Of a stretch of DNA of 24,915 bases, positions 6,903 through 14,699 are shown piece after piece; position 1 is the stretch's first letter, and each line of letters opens with the position of its first letter. The position numbers were made by a program, and so were the translations under genes. Below the pieces are notes generated by a model. It saw only the letters and a program-made list of their open reading frames with translations, ran no database searches and was not told where the DNA came from. Origin of the DNA: Modestobacter sp. (GTDB lineage: Bacteria > Actinomycetota > Actinomycetes > Mycobacteriales > Geodermatophilaceae); NCBI GenBank assembly GCA_025966175.1, contig JAOPVN010000233.1, forward strand, positions 1-24,915, given 5' to 3'.

Positions 6903-7661
6903 ATGAAGTTGAGCGGAAAGGCGTGCATCGTCACCGGCGGGGCGTCGGGGATCGGTCGTGCCACGGCCGTCGCGTTCGCACGTGAGGGCGCCCGGGTGAC
7001 CGTGGCGGACTTCAACGCCGCCGGCGGGGAGGAGACCGCCGAGACGATCCGGGCGGCGGGTGGCGAGGCGATCTTCGTCAAGAGCGACGTCGCAGAGGAG
7101 GCCGACTGCCGGCAGGTGGTCGAGGCCACGGTCGAGGCGTTCGGCCGGGTGGACGTGCTCTTCAACAACGCCGGCATCAACCCCATGGAGGGGAGCGTCG
7201 TCGACATGAGCGTGGCGGACTGGCGGCGCGTCCTCGCGGTCAACGTCGACAGCATCTTCTTCTGCTCGCGCTTCGCGATCCCGGAGATGCGCCGCACCGG
7301 CGGCGGCCGGATCATCAACACTGCCTCGCCGGCCTCCTTCAAGGGGTGGCCCGGGAACGCCGCATACATCACCTCCAAGGGCGCCGTCCTGTCCCTCACC
7401 CGCGCGATGGCGATGGACCTGGCCAAGGACAACATCCGGGTCAACGCCCTCGTGCCGGGCCTGATCATGACCGGCATCGGCCGGGACTTCCTCGCCGCGC
7501 AGGCCGACCCTGCCGCGGTGGCGGCGAGCAACCCGATGGGGCGTCCCGGTGAGCCGGAGGAGGTGGCCCCGCTCGTGGTCTACCTGGCGTCGGACGAGTG
7601 CACCTTCTCCACCGGGGCCTCCTTCTTCGCCGACGGCGGCGAGCTCTCGGGCGTCGCCTGA
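6903..7661 (+). CDS. SDR family oxidoreductase (sugar-dehydrogenase-like)
   Basis: A 252-residue classical short-chain dehydrogenase of standard length. It shows TGGASGIG (11-18), the NAD-selecting Asp36 after the second strand (VADFN), NNAG (88-91), Ser142, Tyr155 and Lys159 (YITSK). The PG motif follows at VPGLIMT, and the C-terminus STGASFFADGGE is typical of the glucose-1-dehydrogenase/3-oxoacyl-reductase-like group. Asp36 argues for NAD rather than NADP. The start at 6903 is preceded by GAGGA; an open frame back to 6816 shows no homology. It lies directly after the decarboxylase-like gene and before the lactonase gene. It could therefore oxidise a sugar to the lactone the lactonase opens, or oxidise a sugar acid to the keto acid used by the decarboxylase-like enzyme. 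The sequence cannot choose between these. Confidence 0.87.
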   Translation: MKLSGKACIVTGGASGIGRATAVAFAREGARVTVADFNAAGGEETAETIRAAGGEAIFVKSDVAEEADCRQVVEATVEAFGRVDVLFNNAGINPMEGSVVDMSVADWRRVLAVNVDSIFFCSRFAIPEMRRTGGGRIINTASPASFKGWPGNAAYITSKGAVLSLTRAMAMDLAKDNIRVNALVPGLIMTGIGRDFLAAQADPAAVAASNPMGRPGEPEEVAPLVVYLASDECTFSTGASFFADGGELSGVA

Positions 7662-7670
7662 CCTGTCGGT

Positions 7671-7700
7671 CCGCGCGATCGCCCTCCGGCGGTCGCGCGG
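7671..7700 (+). terminator. Hairpin terminator after the SDR gene
   Basis: CCGCGCGATCGCC (7671-7683) pairs with GGCGGTCGCGCGG (7688-7700), with one U-G wobble and a four-base CTCC loop, starting nine bases after the stop codon. It probably ends the decarboxylase/SDR transcript. Confidence 0.65.
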
Positions 7701-7909
7701 GCCCGGGTCACCCTTCCCCTTGACCGACCCGAGCGCCGCTGCGCGGCCACCGGCGGTCTCCCCCCGCGCCGGATCCGGCGTGGTTGCTCGCTCTGCCCTG
7801 ATTGCGTGCGCGGTCACGAGAGGGCGGGCGTCGAGTCCCGCCCGCCTGCAGTGGCCCAGAGAACCCGTGAGGCCGGTCGGCCTCTTGGTATCGGAAGGAA
7901 CGACACACG
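7701..7909. promoter_or_regulatory. Intergenic region before the lactonase gene
   Basis: No gene is visible. GGGCGGG (7822-7828) and CCCGCCC (7837-7843) form an 8-base-loop hairpin about 70 bases before the lactonase start. TTGACC at 7720-7725 is a lone -35-like hexamer without a good -10 at the proper spacing, so the lactonase promoter is not identified. GGAAGGA lies just before the ATG at 7910. Confidence 0.35.
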
Positions 7910-8815
7910 ATGACGAGCCGCCCAGGAAACGGTCTTGCCCAGCTCATGGAGCCGGGCGCCGCGGTCGAACGCGTCGCGAAGGACTGCATCTTCACCGAGG
8001 GGCCGGTCTGGCTGCCCGACGGTTCCCTCCTCTTCAGCGACATCCCGGCGAACCGGCTGTTGCGCTGGCACCCCGAGGAGGACCTGAGCGTGGTCCGCGA
8101 GCCCAACGCCAAGGGCAACGGCATGACGCTGGACAACGAGGGCCGGCTCGTCGTGTGCGAGCACGCCACCAGCACCGTCACCCGGGGGACCCCGGGCGGC
8201 GTGCGGACGCCGATCGCCTCGCACTGGCAAGGCAAGGAACTCAACAGTCCCAACGACGTCATCGTCGCGTCGGACGGATCGGTGATCTTCACCGACCCGA
8301 CGTTCGGACGGCTGATGGAGTCGGTCGGCGTGGTCCGCGACGTCGAGCAGGAGATCCAGGGCGTGTACCGGGTCCCTGCGGATGGCGGCGACCTCGAGCT
8401 CCTGGTCGACGACATGGGGCAGCCGAACGGTCTCTGCCTCTCCCGCGACGAGTCCCTGCTCTACGTCGGGGACACGGCGCGGGCCCACATCCGCGTGTTC
8501 GAGATGACCGGTGAGCGCCCGCTGGGTCCCGGCCGCGTCTTCGCCGATGGCATCACCCTGAGCGCTGCCGCCGACGACGGTTACGTCGACGGCATGAAGA
8601 TCGACGAGCGCGGCAACGTGTACGTCACCGGCCCCGGCGGGGTCTGGGTCCATGCACCCGATGGCACCCGGCTGGGCGTGATCGAGGTGCCGGAGCAGGT
8701 GGCCAACCTCAACTGGGGCGACGCCGACTGGCGGTCGCTGTACCTGACGGCCAACACGTCGGTCTACCGGATCAGGATGCAGGTCGCCGGACACCGCCTC
8801 GGATACATGCAATGA
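7910..8815 (+). CDS. SMP-30/gluconolactonase family lactonase
   Basis: A 301-residue six-bladed beta-propeller lactonase that hydrolyses sugar lactones to aldonic acids using a divalent metal. Expected metal ligands are present: Glu30 (FTEGPVW), Asn173 (GQPNGL) and Asp227 (YVDGMK). The substrate-contact Asn115 occurs in NSPNDV. VYRVPADGG and LYVGDTARAHIRVFE are typical blade sequences. No signal peptide is seen, so it should work in the cytoplasm. The start follows GGAAGGA. Its stop overlaps the next gene's ATG (ATGA) and that gene is an aldolase followed by a sugar-acid kinase. This places the enzyme in an oxidative sugar pathway: lactone made by a dehydrogenase, then aldonate for a dehydratase. 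The sugar is not determined. Confidence 0.88.
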   Translation: MTSRPGNGLAQLMEPGAAVERVAKDCIFTEGPVWLPDGSLLFSDIPANRLLRWHPEEDLSVVREPNAKGNGMTLDNEGRLVVCEHATSTVTRGTPGGVRTPIASHWQGKELNSPNDVIVASDGSVIFTDPTFGRLMESVGVVRDVEQEIQGVYRVPADGGDLELLVDDMGQPNGLCLSRDESLLYVGDTARAHIRVFEMTGERPLGPGRVFADGITLSAAADDGYVDGMKIDERGNVYVTGPGGVWVHAPDGTRLGVIEVPEQVANLNWGDADWRSLYLTANTSVYRIRMQVAGHRLGYMQ

Positions 8816-9534
8816 GGACGATCGGCGCGCCGGTGCCCGCCGGCGCGAGCGCCTCGAATGCCCCGTGCGCGGACTCGTCGGACGACGTGGTGGGCCGGCT
8901 GGGCCGGTTGCGCCTGGTGCCCGTGGCGATCGTCGAGGACCTGGCCCACGCCGAGCCGCTGGCGCAGGCCTTGATCGCGGGTGGTCTGCCCTGCGTCGAG
9001 GTGACGATGCGGACACCCGCGGCGGAGAGCGTCCTCGCGCGGATGGCCGAGGACCCGCACCTGCTCGTGGGCGCCGGGACCGTCGTCCGCCCCGAGCAGG
9101 TCGAGCGGGTGGTGGCCGCCGGCGCGCGGTTCGTCGTCACGCCGGGCTTCAGCTCCTCCGTCGTCGCCGCGTGTCGGGAGATCGGCGTGCCGGTGATCCC
9201 AGGGGTGGCCACGGCCACCGAGGTGGTCATGGGGCTCGACGCCGGACTGGACGTGCTCAAGTTCTTCCCCGCCGAGGCCGCGGGGGGCCTGGCCGCGCTG
9301 GCCGCGCTGAGCGCGCCCTTCGCGGGCACCCGGTTCATCCCGACCGGGGGGATCTCCCAGGACAAGACCGGCAGCTATCTCGAGCACCCCTCCGTCCTCG
9401 CCGTGGGCGGCAGCTGGATGGTGGCCCCCGCGCTGCTGTCGGCCGGCGACTTCCCTGGCATCGAACAGCGGACGCGCGAAGCCGTTCTCCGTGTCGCTTC
9501 GCTCCGCTCCGCCTGCGAGTCAGGAAGGCCCTGA
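8812..9534 (+). CDS. eda: 2-keto-3-deoxy-6-phosphogluconate aldolase (KDPG/KHG type)
   Basis: A 240-residue class I aldolase that cleaves 2-keto-3-deoxy-6-phospho-aldonates to pyruvate and a three-carbon aldehyde phosphate. Catalytic residues line up with the E. coli enzyme at a constant offset: Glu63 and Arg67 in EVTMRTP (E. coli 45 and 49), Thr90 in GAGT (73) and the Schiff-base Lys150 in LKFFPAE (133). The phosphate-binding PTGGIS follows at 177-182. Residues 1-28 (GAPVPAGASASNAP) have no counterpart in the family, so translation might instead begin at a later codon. However, the ATG at 8812 overlaps the lactonase stop, a common arrangement. The next gene is the kinase that would supply its substrate, and their reading frames overlap by one base. 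Confidence 0.92.
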   Translation: MRTIGAPVPAGASASNAPCADSSDDVVGRLGRLRLVPVAIVEDLAHAEPLAQALIAGGLPCVEVTMRTPAAESVLARMAEDPHLLVGAGTVVRPEQVERVVAAGARFVVTPGFSSSVVAACREIGVPVIPGVATATEVVMGLDAGLDVLKFFPAEAAGGLAALAALSAPFAGTRFIPTGGISQDKTGSYLEHPSVLAVGGSWMVAPALLSAGDFPGIEQRTREAVLRVASLRSACESGRP

Positions 9535-10640
9535 TGTCCGAGCTCACGATCCGACCGCGGGAGGAATGCCGGTACGACCTCGTCTCCCTGGGCGAGATCA
9601 TGCTGCGGCTCGACCCTGGGGACATGCGCATCCGTACCGCGCGTTCCTTCCGAGCGTGGGAGGGCGGTGGCGAGTACAACGTGGCGCGGGGCCTGCGTCG
9701 CTGCTTCGGCCTGCGCACCGCCATCGTGACGGCGCTCGCCGACAACGAGGTGGGGCGGCTCATCGAGGACCTCGTCCTCCAGGGCGACGTGGAGACCGAG
9801 CACATCCGTTGGGTGCCTTACGACGGCTGCGGCCGCACGGTGCGCAACGGGTTGAACTTCACCGAGCGCGGGTTCGGTGTGCGCGGGGCCCTCGGCATGT
9901 CGGACCGAGGGAACACCGCGGCCAGCAAGATGCGCAGGGGCGACGTGGACTGGGACCACATCTTCGGTGAGCTCGGCGCCCGCTGGTTCCACACCGGGGG
10001 CATCTACGCCGGGCTCTCCGAGACCACGCCCGACGTCCTCGAAGAGGCGATGGCGGCCGCCAAGCGGCACGGCACGATCGTCTCCTACGACCTCAACTAC
10101 CGGCCCAGTCTGTGGAAGAGCTACGGAGGCATGGCGCGGGCCCAGGAGGTGAACCGCCGGCTGGCGCCGCACGTCGACGTGATGCTCGGCCTGGGCAGGC
10201 AGGAGAACTCCACCGCTGCCCTCGGCTTCGAGGTGCCCGACGCGGAGGTCAGCCCGAGCGCCCCCGAGGTGGAGGACTTCGACAAGAGGGTCGCCACGGT
10301 TTCCGCGGAGTACCCGAACCTCAGGGTTGTGGCGACCACCCTGCGCACCGTCCGGACGGCGTTGGTGAACGACTGGAGTGCCCTGGCCTGGCTGGACGGC
10401 GACGTCTTCGAGTCCGTGCCCCGGCCCGGCCTGGACATCCTCGACCGGGTCGGCGGGGGTGACGGGTTCGCCGCAGGGCTGATCTACGGATTGCTGGAGA
10501 AGGGCGACATCCGCGCCGCGGTGGAGTACGGCGCGGCGCACGGCGCCCTAGCCATGACGACGCCCGGTGACACGTCCATGGCCACGCTGGCGGAGGTGGA
10601 GGCGCTCGTGAGCGGGGTGGACGCCCGTGCCCAGCGATGA
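9534..10640 (+). CDS. kdgK: 2-keto-3-deoxygluconate kinase (PfkB family)
   Basis: A 368-residue ribokinase/PfkB-family sugar kinase. The first signature is GGGEYNVARGL (about 44-54). The second is DRVGGGDGFAAGLIYGLL, with catalytic Asp310; most family members read GAGD here, this one GGGD. SLGEIMLRLDPGDMRIRTARSFRAWEGGGEYNVA closely follows the usual KDG kinase start, and SYDLNYRPSLW is typical of KDG/dehydrogluconate kinases. The family phosphorylates C6 of 2-keto-3-deoxygluconate or -galactonate with ATP. The protein is somewhat longer than the usual 310-340 residues, with an insertion around 225-250 (TAALGFEVPDAEVSPSAPEVEDFDKR). The ATG shares one base with the aldolase stop (TGATG). With that aldolase it makes the lower half of a semi-phosphorylative Entner-Doudoroff route. 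Confidence 0.88.
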   Translation: MSELTIRPREECRYDLVSLGEIMLRLDPGDMRIRTARSFRAWEGGGEYNVARGLRRCFGLRTAIVTALADNEVGRLIEDLVLQGDVETEHIRWVPYDGCGRTVRNGLNFTERGFGVRGALGMSDRGNTAASKMRRGDVDWDHIFGELGARWFHTGGIYAGLSETTPDVLEEAMAAAKRHGTIVSYDLNYRPSLWKSYGGMARAQEVNRRLAPHVDVMLGLGRQENSTAALGFEVPDAEVSPSAPEVEDFDKRVATVSAEYPNLRVVATTLRTVRTALVNDWSALAWLDGDVFESVPRPGLDILDRVGGGDGFAAGLIYGLLEKGDIRAAVEYGAAHGALAMTTPGDTSMATLAEVEALVSGVDARAQR

Positions 10641-10743
10641 ACGGTGTCGGCGACCCGGGTCGAGCGCCGACTTCCCGCGAAGCCCGGCATGAACGAGTAC
10701 CGTTTTCCACCTTCCCGGGATTTCAGGACCACGAGGCAGGGGC

Positions 10744-11613
10744 ATGACGCAGATCGACGATCAGGGACCACCCAGTGCGATCGACCGCGCACTGGATCTC
10801 CTGACCATCGCCGTCACTGCCCGTCGCCCCCTGACGCTTGCCGAGCTGGCCAGCGAAGCCGGCATACCGAAGCCGACGGCCCACCGGATCCTGCGGCTCC
10901 TGGTGGCCCGGGACCTGTTGCGCCAGACCGGCGACCGCTCCTACTGCCTGGGCTCGAAGATGTTCGCGCTGTCGGGAGAGGCGCTGGCCCAGCTGGACTA
11001 CGCGAGCGAGGCCAAGGAAGGGCTGCGCTGGCTCCAGACGATCACCCCGGACGCCATCCACTTCGGGGTCATGACGGGTGGCGCACCGGTGTACGTGGCG
11101 AAGATCGAGGGTCGCCGGCCGTATCGCATGGCCTCGACCATCGGGACGTCGCTGCCGGTGCACTGCACGTCGATCGGCAAGGCGATCCTCGCGTTCATGC
11201 CACCGGATCAGGCCGAGCCCTACCTGCAGTCCCGGTCGCTGGTCGGGCGGACGCCGCACACGATCACCACGCCTGGGGCGCTCAGGCAGCAATTCGAGGA
11301 GATCCGTGCGCGGGGCTTCGCCATCGACGACGAGGAGAACGAGGAGAACGTCCGCTGTGTCGGAGCTCCGGTCTTCGACGCGCGGGGCGACGTCATCGGC
11401 GGCGTCAGCGTCTCCTCTGCCACCTTCGATCTCAGCCTCGACGAGGCGCTCCGCCTGGGGCCGTCGGTCCTGACGGCGGCGCAACGGATCTCGGCGGCGC
11501 TGGGGGCGCCCCGGGCGGCACTCTCGAGGCTCGCGGCGCTCGCGGCGCCGGGCGAGGGAACCACGTCGGGGTTGGCGCGGTCCGACGGCCCGGCTCCGGC
11601 CGAGAAGGCGTGA
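10744..11613 (+). CDS. IclR family transcriptional regulator
   Basis: A 289-residue regulator of the IclR family. Residues 12-70 form the winged helix-turn-helix (AIDRALDLL, LTLAELASEAGIPKPTAHRILRLL, then the wing RSYCLG). About 75-265 is the effector-binding IclR domain, with PVHCTSIGKAILAF (the conserved Cys-T-S-x-GKA stretch), GFAIDDEENEENVRCVGAPVFD and GGVSVS. A flexible Ala/Pro-rich tail follows. Members commonly sense sugar acids or aromatic acids (KdgR senses 2-keto-3-deoxygluconate). The gene lies 103 bases after the KDG kinase gene and just upstream of the sugar ABC transporter. Three related palindromes at 2775, 5861 and 11913 are its most likely targets. A lone TACCGT (10698-10703) could be a -10 element, but no matching -35 was found. 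Confidence 0.9.
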   Translation: MTQIDDQGPPSAIDRALDLLTIAVTARRPLTLAELASEAGIPKPTAHRILRLLVARDLLRQTGDRSYCLGSKMFALSGEALAQLDYASEAKEGLRWLQTITPDAIHFGVMTGGAPVYVAKIEGRRPYRMASTIGTSLPVHCTSIGKAILAFMPPDQAEPYLQSRSLVGRTPHTITTPGALRQQFEEIRARGFAIDDEENEENVRCVGAPVFDARGDVIGGVSVSSATFDLSLDEALRLGPSVLTAAQRISAALGAPRAALSRLAALAAPGEGTTSGLARSDGPAPAEKA

Positions 11614-11875
11614 CGCCCCGGCTCCAGTAGCCGCTCGACTCTTGGCATGCGTGCGTGCGTGCGTGCGCGCGCTCGCGGGGTTCCGAGTTTCCCCGTTGTC
11701 CGTGCATCCACCTCTGGACCACGTCGCGGGGGAGCTGTCTGCAGCTCTGGCGCACGCGCGTCAGAGCCTCTCCTGAACCAGCGTCCGGCGATCCCGGACT
11801 GCGCCCCCAGGAGACGCTTCCGCCTGCCCTTCGCAGGCGCGCAGAACGTGCACGAAAGTCCTCCCAGTGTGTCTC
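11614..11875. other. Intergenic region without a gene
   Basis: No frame resembles a gene. It contains the TGCG tandem repeat at 11647-11672. Base composition is otherwise like the surroundings. Confidence 0.5.
11647..11672 (+). repeat. Short TGCG tandem repeat running into GC alternation
   Basis: About five tandem copies of the tetranucleotide TGCG followed by alternating GC (ATGCGTGCGTGC... GCGCGC). Alternating purine-pyrimidine tracts like this can adopt left-handed DNA and can vary in copy number by slippage. It is in the gap between the IclR gene and the transporter promoter. Confidence 0.7.
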
Positions 11876-11904
11876 TTGACACAACCCGTGGGCGGGGTCA
11901 CGCT
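11876..11904 (+). promoter_or_regulatory. Predicted promoter of the sugar ABC transporter
   Basis: TTGACA (11876-11881) is a consensus -35 element. CACGCT (11899-11904), 17 bases later, keeps only the A and final T of TANNNT, so the -10 is weak and a protein-assisted promoter is possible. The leader to the ATG at 12112 would be about 200 bases. Confidence 0.45.
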
Positions 11905-11912
11905 ACTCAACG

Positions 11913-11940
11913 TTTCGTACAGCGGAAGACCGTTCCGCTG
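11913..11940 (+). promoter_or_regulatory. Putative IclR-type operator (site C) with adjoining inverted repeat
   Basis: TTTCGTACAGCGGAA (11913-11927) has the same TTYCRT-NMA-GCKRAA layout as sites A (2775) and B (5861). It overlaps a perfect 8-bp inverted repeat, CAGCGGAA (11920-11927) and TTCCGCTG (11933-11940), with a five-base centre. The half-sites TTCCGC/GCGGAA are what I would expect for an IclR-family protein. Its place right after the predicted promoter suggests control of the transporter operon. Confidence 0.45.
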
Positions 11941-12111
11941 ACAAGTACGTTCGGCAGGGTTCGGTCGTGATGGGCCGCCCTCTCGCGGACTCAGAGGCGG
12001 AACGACCTGCCTCCCAGCACCACCCCTGCAGTTCAGCGCGCATGCCAGCCCGCCAAGGGATGGCGTCCAGCTCGACCGCTGTGCGGCGAGCCCTCACCCC
12101 AGGAGACATGG

Positions 12112-13158
12112 ATGAACCGAGCAACGAGAACCAAGGCGATCGGGGCGATCGGCGCCGGCCTGCTGTCCCTCGTCGTCGTCGGCTGCGGCCGCGGCGAAGA
12201 CGCCCAGGCCGGCGGGAACGGCTCCGGCGACGGCAGCTGCACCGTGGCCTTCTCCCAGGAGTCGCTGGGCTTCGAGTGGATGGTCGAGAACTCCCGGGAC
12301 ATGAAGGCGGCGGTCGAGGCCAAGGGGTGTGAGTTCATCCAGGCGGATGCCGAGGGTGACGCGGCCAAGCAGCTCCAGGACGTGCGCGACCTCCTCGCTC
12401 GGAAGCCCGACCTCCTCGTGGTGCGGCCGGTCACCTTCGAGCCGCTGGCCCCGGTTCCGGGCCTGGCGGACGAGGCCGGCGTCCCACTGATCGTCGTGGA
12501 CCGCGCCCTTCCCGGAACGCCGGGCGAGGGCCAGTACAAGGCCTTCCTGACGATCGACTTCGTCGAGACCGGGGAGCTGGTGGGGGAGAGCGTCGTCCGC
12601 GGCCTCACCGAGAAGAACGGCTCGCCGACCGGCCGCATCGTGCACATCACCGGCACGTCCGGCGCCTCCCCGGTGCTCGACGAGCAGGAGGGCATCGACA
12701 ACGTCCTGACCAAGAACCCGGGCATCGAGGAGGTCGCCCAGTGCGACGGCAACTACTCGCGCGAGCCGGGTCGGCAGTGCATGGAGGACCTGCTGCAGCG
12801 GTTCAACGCCGGTGAGATCGACGGCGTCATCGCCGACAACGACGAGATGGCCCTCGGCGCGGTCGCGGCGATCAAGGCGGCCGGCCGGGACGAGCTCCTC
12901 GGCTGGATCTGGGGCAAGGACGCGCAGCGCACCGGCCTTGAGGCCATCGTCGCCGGCGACATGCGGATGTCGATCTCCACGCCGCCCCAGTTCGGCGAAC
13001 TGACCATGAAGACCTGGCAGCAGGTGCAGGACGGCAATGTCAGCGAGACCACCCAGCTGCTGCCGAAGACCGTCTACGAGGCCGACACCGACAAGGGGAA
13101 GAAGGCGATCGAGGACCGGATCGCCGAGCTGACCGACCTCGGCATCGACTGCTGCTGA
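12112..13158 (+). CDS. Sugar ABC transporter substrate-binding lipoprotein
   Basis: A 348-residue solute-binding protein of the ribose/galactose-binding type (periplasmic-binding-protein fold). Residues 1-25 are a lipoprotein signal: basic start, hydrophobic GAIGAGLLSLVV and lipobox VVGC with Cys25 as the lipid anchor, followed by a Gly/Ser linker. The mature part has FEWMVENSRDMKAAVEAKG and AEGDAAKQLQDVRDLLARKPDLLVVRPVTFEPL, then GVPLIVVDRAL, the usual order in this family. DGVIADNDEMALGAVAAIKAAG is the second-lobe sugar-binding segment. The start ATG follows AGGAGA. It will sit on the outer face of the membrane and deliver substrate to the two permeases downstream. The fold implies a monosaccharide, polyol or similar small sugar; which one is not evident. 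Confidence 0.9.
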   Translation: MNRATRTKAIGAIGAGLLSLVVVGCGRGEDAQAGGNGSGDGSCTVAFSQESLGFEWMVENSRDMKAAVEAKGCEFIQADAEGDAAKQLQDVRDLLARKPDLLVVRPVTFEPLAPVPGLADEAGVPLIVVDRALPGTPGEGQYKAFLTIDFVETGELVGESVVRGLTEKNGSPTGRIVHITGTSGASPVLDEQEGIDNVLTKNPGIEEVAQCDGNYSREPGRQCMEDLLQRFNAGEIDGVIADNDEMALGAVAAIKAAGRDELLGWIWGKDAQRTGLEAIVAGDMRMSISTPPQFGELTMKTWQQVQDGNVSETTQLLPKTVYEADTDKGKKAIEDRIAELTDLGIDCC

Positions 13159-13190
13159 CCTTCTAGGACTCGTGAAGGAGTGCTGACGAC

Positions 13191-14699
13191 GTGACTGACG
13201 ACGTCCTGGTCCGGATGGCCGGAATCACCAAGAGCTACCCCGGTGTCGCTGCGCTGCGCGGTGTCGACTTCGACCTGCGCGCCGGAGAGGTGCACTGCCT
13301 CATCGGCGAGAACGGCGCCGGCAAGTCCACGCTCATCCGCATGCTCACCGGTGCCGAGCAGCCGGACCAGGGCGTCATCACGATCAGCGGCCAGGAGTAC
13401 GGCGGCCTTCGGCCGGCCCTGGCGCACCGGCTGGGGGTGTCGGCCATCTACCAGGAGACCGACCTCGTGCCGCAGCTGACCGTGGCCGAGAACGTCTTCC
13501 TGGGGCACGAGCCCCGGGGGCGTTCCGGTGCCATGGACCGGGCCGGCATGCGGCGGGAAGCCCGGCGGGTCCTCGACGAGCTCGGGGTGACCCTGCCCGT
13601 CGACGCGCCGGTGAGCGAGCTGACCGCGGCCAATGCGCAGCTGGTCCAGATCGCGAAGGCGCTGTCCCGGAACTGCAAGGTCCTCATCATGGACGAGCCG
13701 GGCGCGGTGCTCAGCGACCACGAACTCGAGTCGCTGTTCGAGATCGTCCGGTCGCTGCGTGCCCGGGGGATGGGGATCGTCTACATCTCCCACCGGCTCG
13801 AGGAGTTGATGCTCATCGGGGACCGGGTGACGGTGATGCGCGACGGCCAGTGGGTGCAGACCCGCGCCGTCGCGGAGACCTCGGTGCCGGAGATCATCCG
13901 CGCGATGGTCGGCCGCGAGCTGAGCGACCAGTACACCAAGACCGCGGTCGTGGGCGACGACGTCGTCCTGTCGGTGCGCGGGCTGACGCTGCGCGGCCAC
14001 TTCGAGGACGTCACCTTCGACCTCCGGCGCGGTGAGGTGCTGGGGCTGGCCGGACTGGTCGGCGCAGGCCGCAGCGAGCTGCTCAACTGCATCTTCGGTG
14101 CGATCCCTGCCGACAGCGGGACCGTGACCCTGAACGGGCAGCCCCTGAAGGCGCGGTCGCCGCAGCAGGCGATCGAGGCGGGGATCGGACTGGTCCCCGA
14201 GGACCGGCGGGGCGCCGGCCTCATCCTGTCCCGCTCGGTCCAGGAGAACCTCACCCTGCCCTCGCTGGGACGGCTGTCCCGGGGGATGGTCCTGCGCGGC
14301 AAGGAGTTGGCGGCCGTGTGCCGCAGCTATGTCGAGGACCTGCGCATCAAGACGCCGTCGGCCGCCCAGCCCGTCCGGCTCCTCAGCGGCGGCAACCAGC
14401 AGAAGGTCGTGCTGGCGAAGTGGCTGGCCCGTGGCACCACGGTGCTGCTGCTCGACGAGCCCACGGCAGGGGTCGACGTCGGCGCGAAGAGCGAGATCTA
14501 CGCCCTGATGGACCGGTTGGCCTCCGACGGGATCTCGATCCTCATGGCGTCCTCAGAGCTGTCCGAGGTGCTCGGGATGAGCGACCGCGTCCTGGTCATG
14601 GCCGAAGGTCGGTTGACCTGTGAGTTGTCCAGAGAAGAAGCCACACAAGAGGTGATCATGAGTCACGCAGTGCCCATGTCGGCGGCGATCGCGTCATGA
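13191..14699 (+). CDS. Sugar ABC transporter ATP-binding protein (double NBD, RbsA/MglA type)
   Basis: A 502-residue protein with two fused nucleotide-binding domains, normal for CUT2 sugar importers. The first domain has Walker A GENGAGKST (39-47) and Q-loop YQET (88-91). Its signature motif is unusual, LTAANAQ (144-150), where relatives have LSVGQQQ, and Walker B reads IMDEPGAVLS (Asp168-Glu169) with Gly in place of the usual Thr. The second domain has the normally degenerate Walker A GLVGAGRSE, an intact LSGGNQQKV (398-406) and Walker B LLLDEPTAGVD (Asp422, Glu423). It starts at GTG 13191, 32 bases after the binding-protein gene, and its stop overlaps the first permease ATG. It powers import at the inner membrane face. 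The odd first-domain signature may alter turnover. Confidence 0.9.
   Translation: MTDDVLVRMAGITKSYPGVAALRGVDFDLRAGEVHCLIGENGAGKSTLIRMLTGAEQPDQGVITISGQEYGGLRPALAHRLGVSAIYQETDLVPQLTVAENVFLGHEPRGRSGAMDRAGMRREARRVLDELGVTLPVDAPVSELTAANAQLVQIAKALSRNCKVLIMDEPGAVLSDHELESLFEIVRSLRARGMGIVYISHRLEELMLIGDRVTVMRDGQWVQTRAVAETSVPEIIRAMVGRELSDQYTKTAVVGDDVVLSVRGLTLRGHFEDVTFDLRRGEVLGLAGLVGAGRSELLNCIFGAIPADSGTVTLNGQPLKARSPQQAIEAGIGLVPEDRRGAGLILSRSVQENLTLPSLGRLSRGMVLRGKELAAVCRSYVEDLRIKTPSAAQPVRLLSGGNQQKVVLAKWLARGTTVLLLDEPTAGVDVGAKSEIYALMDRLASDGISILMASSELSEVLGMSDRVLVMAEGRLTCELSREEATQEVIMSHAVPMSAAIAS

Noticed and set aside
11647..11672. CRISPR-like or other array
   Set aside because: It is a simple tetranucleotide repeat with no spacers; nothing else in the window resembles a CRISPR array, and no tRNA or rRNA gene was recognised.
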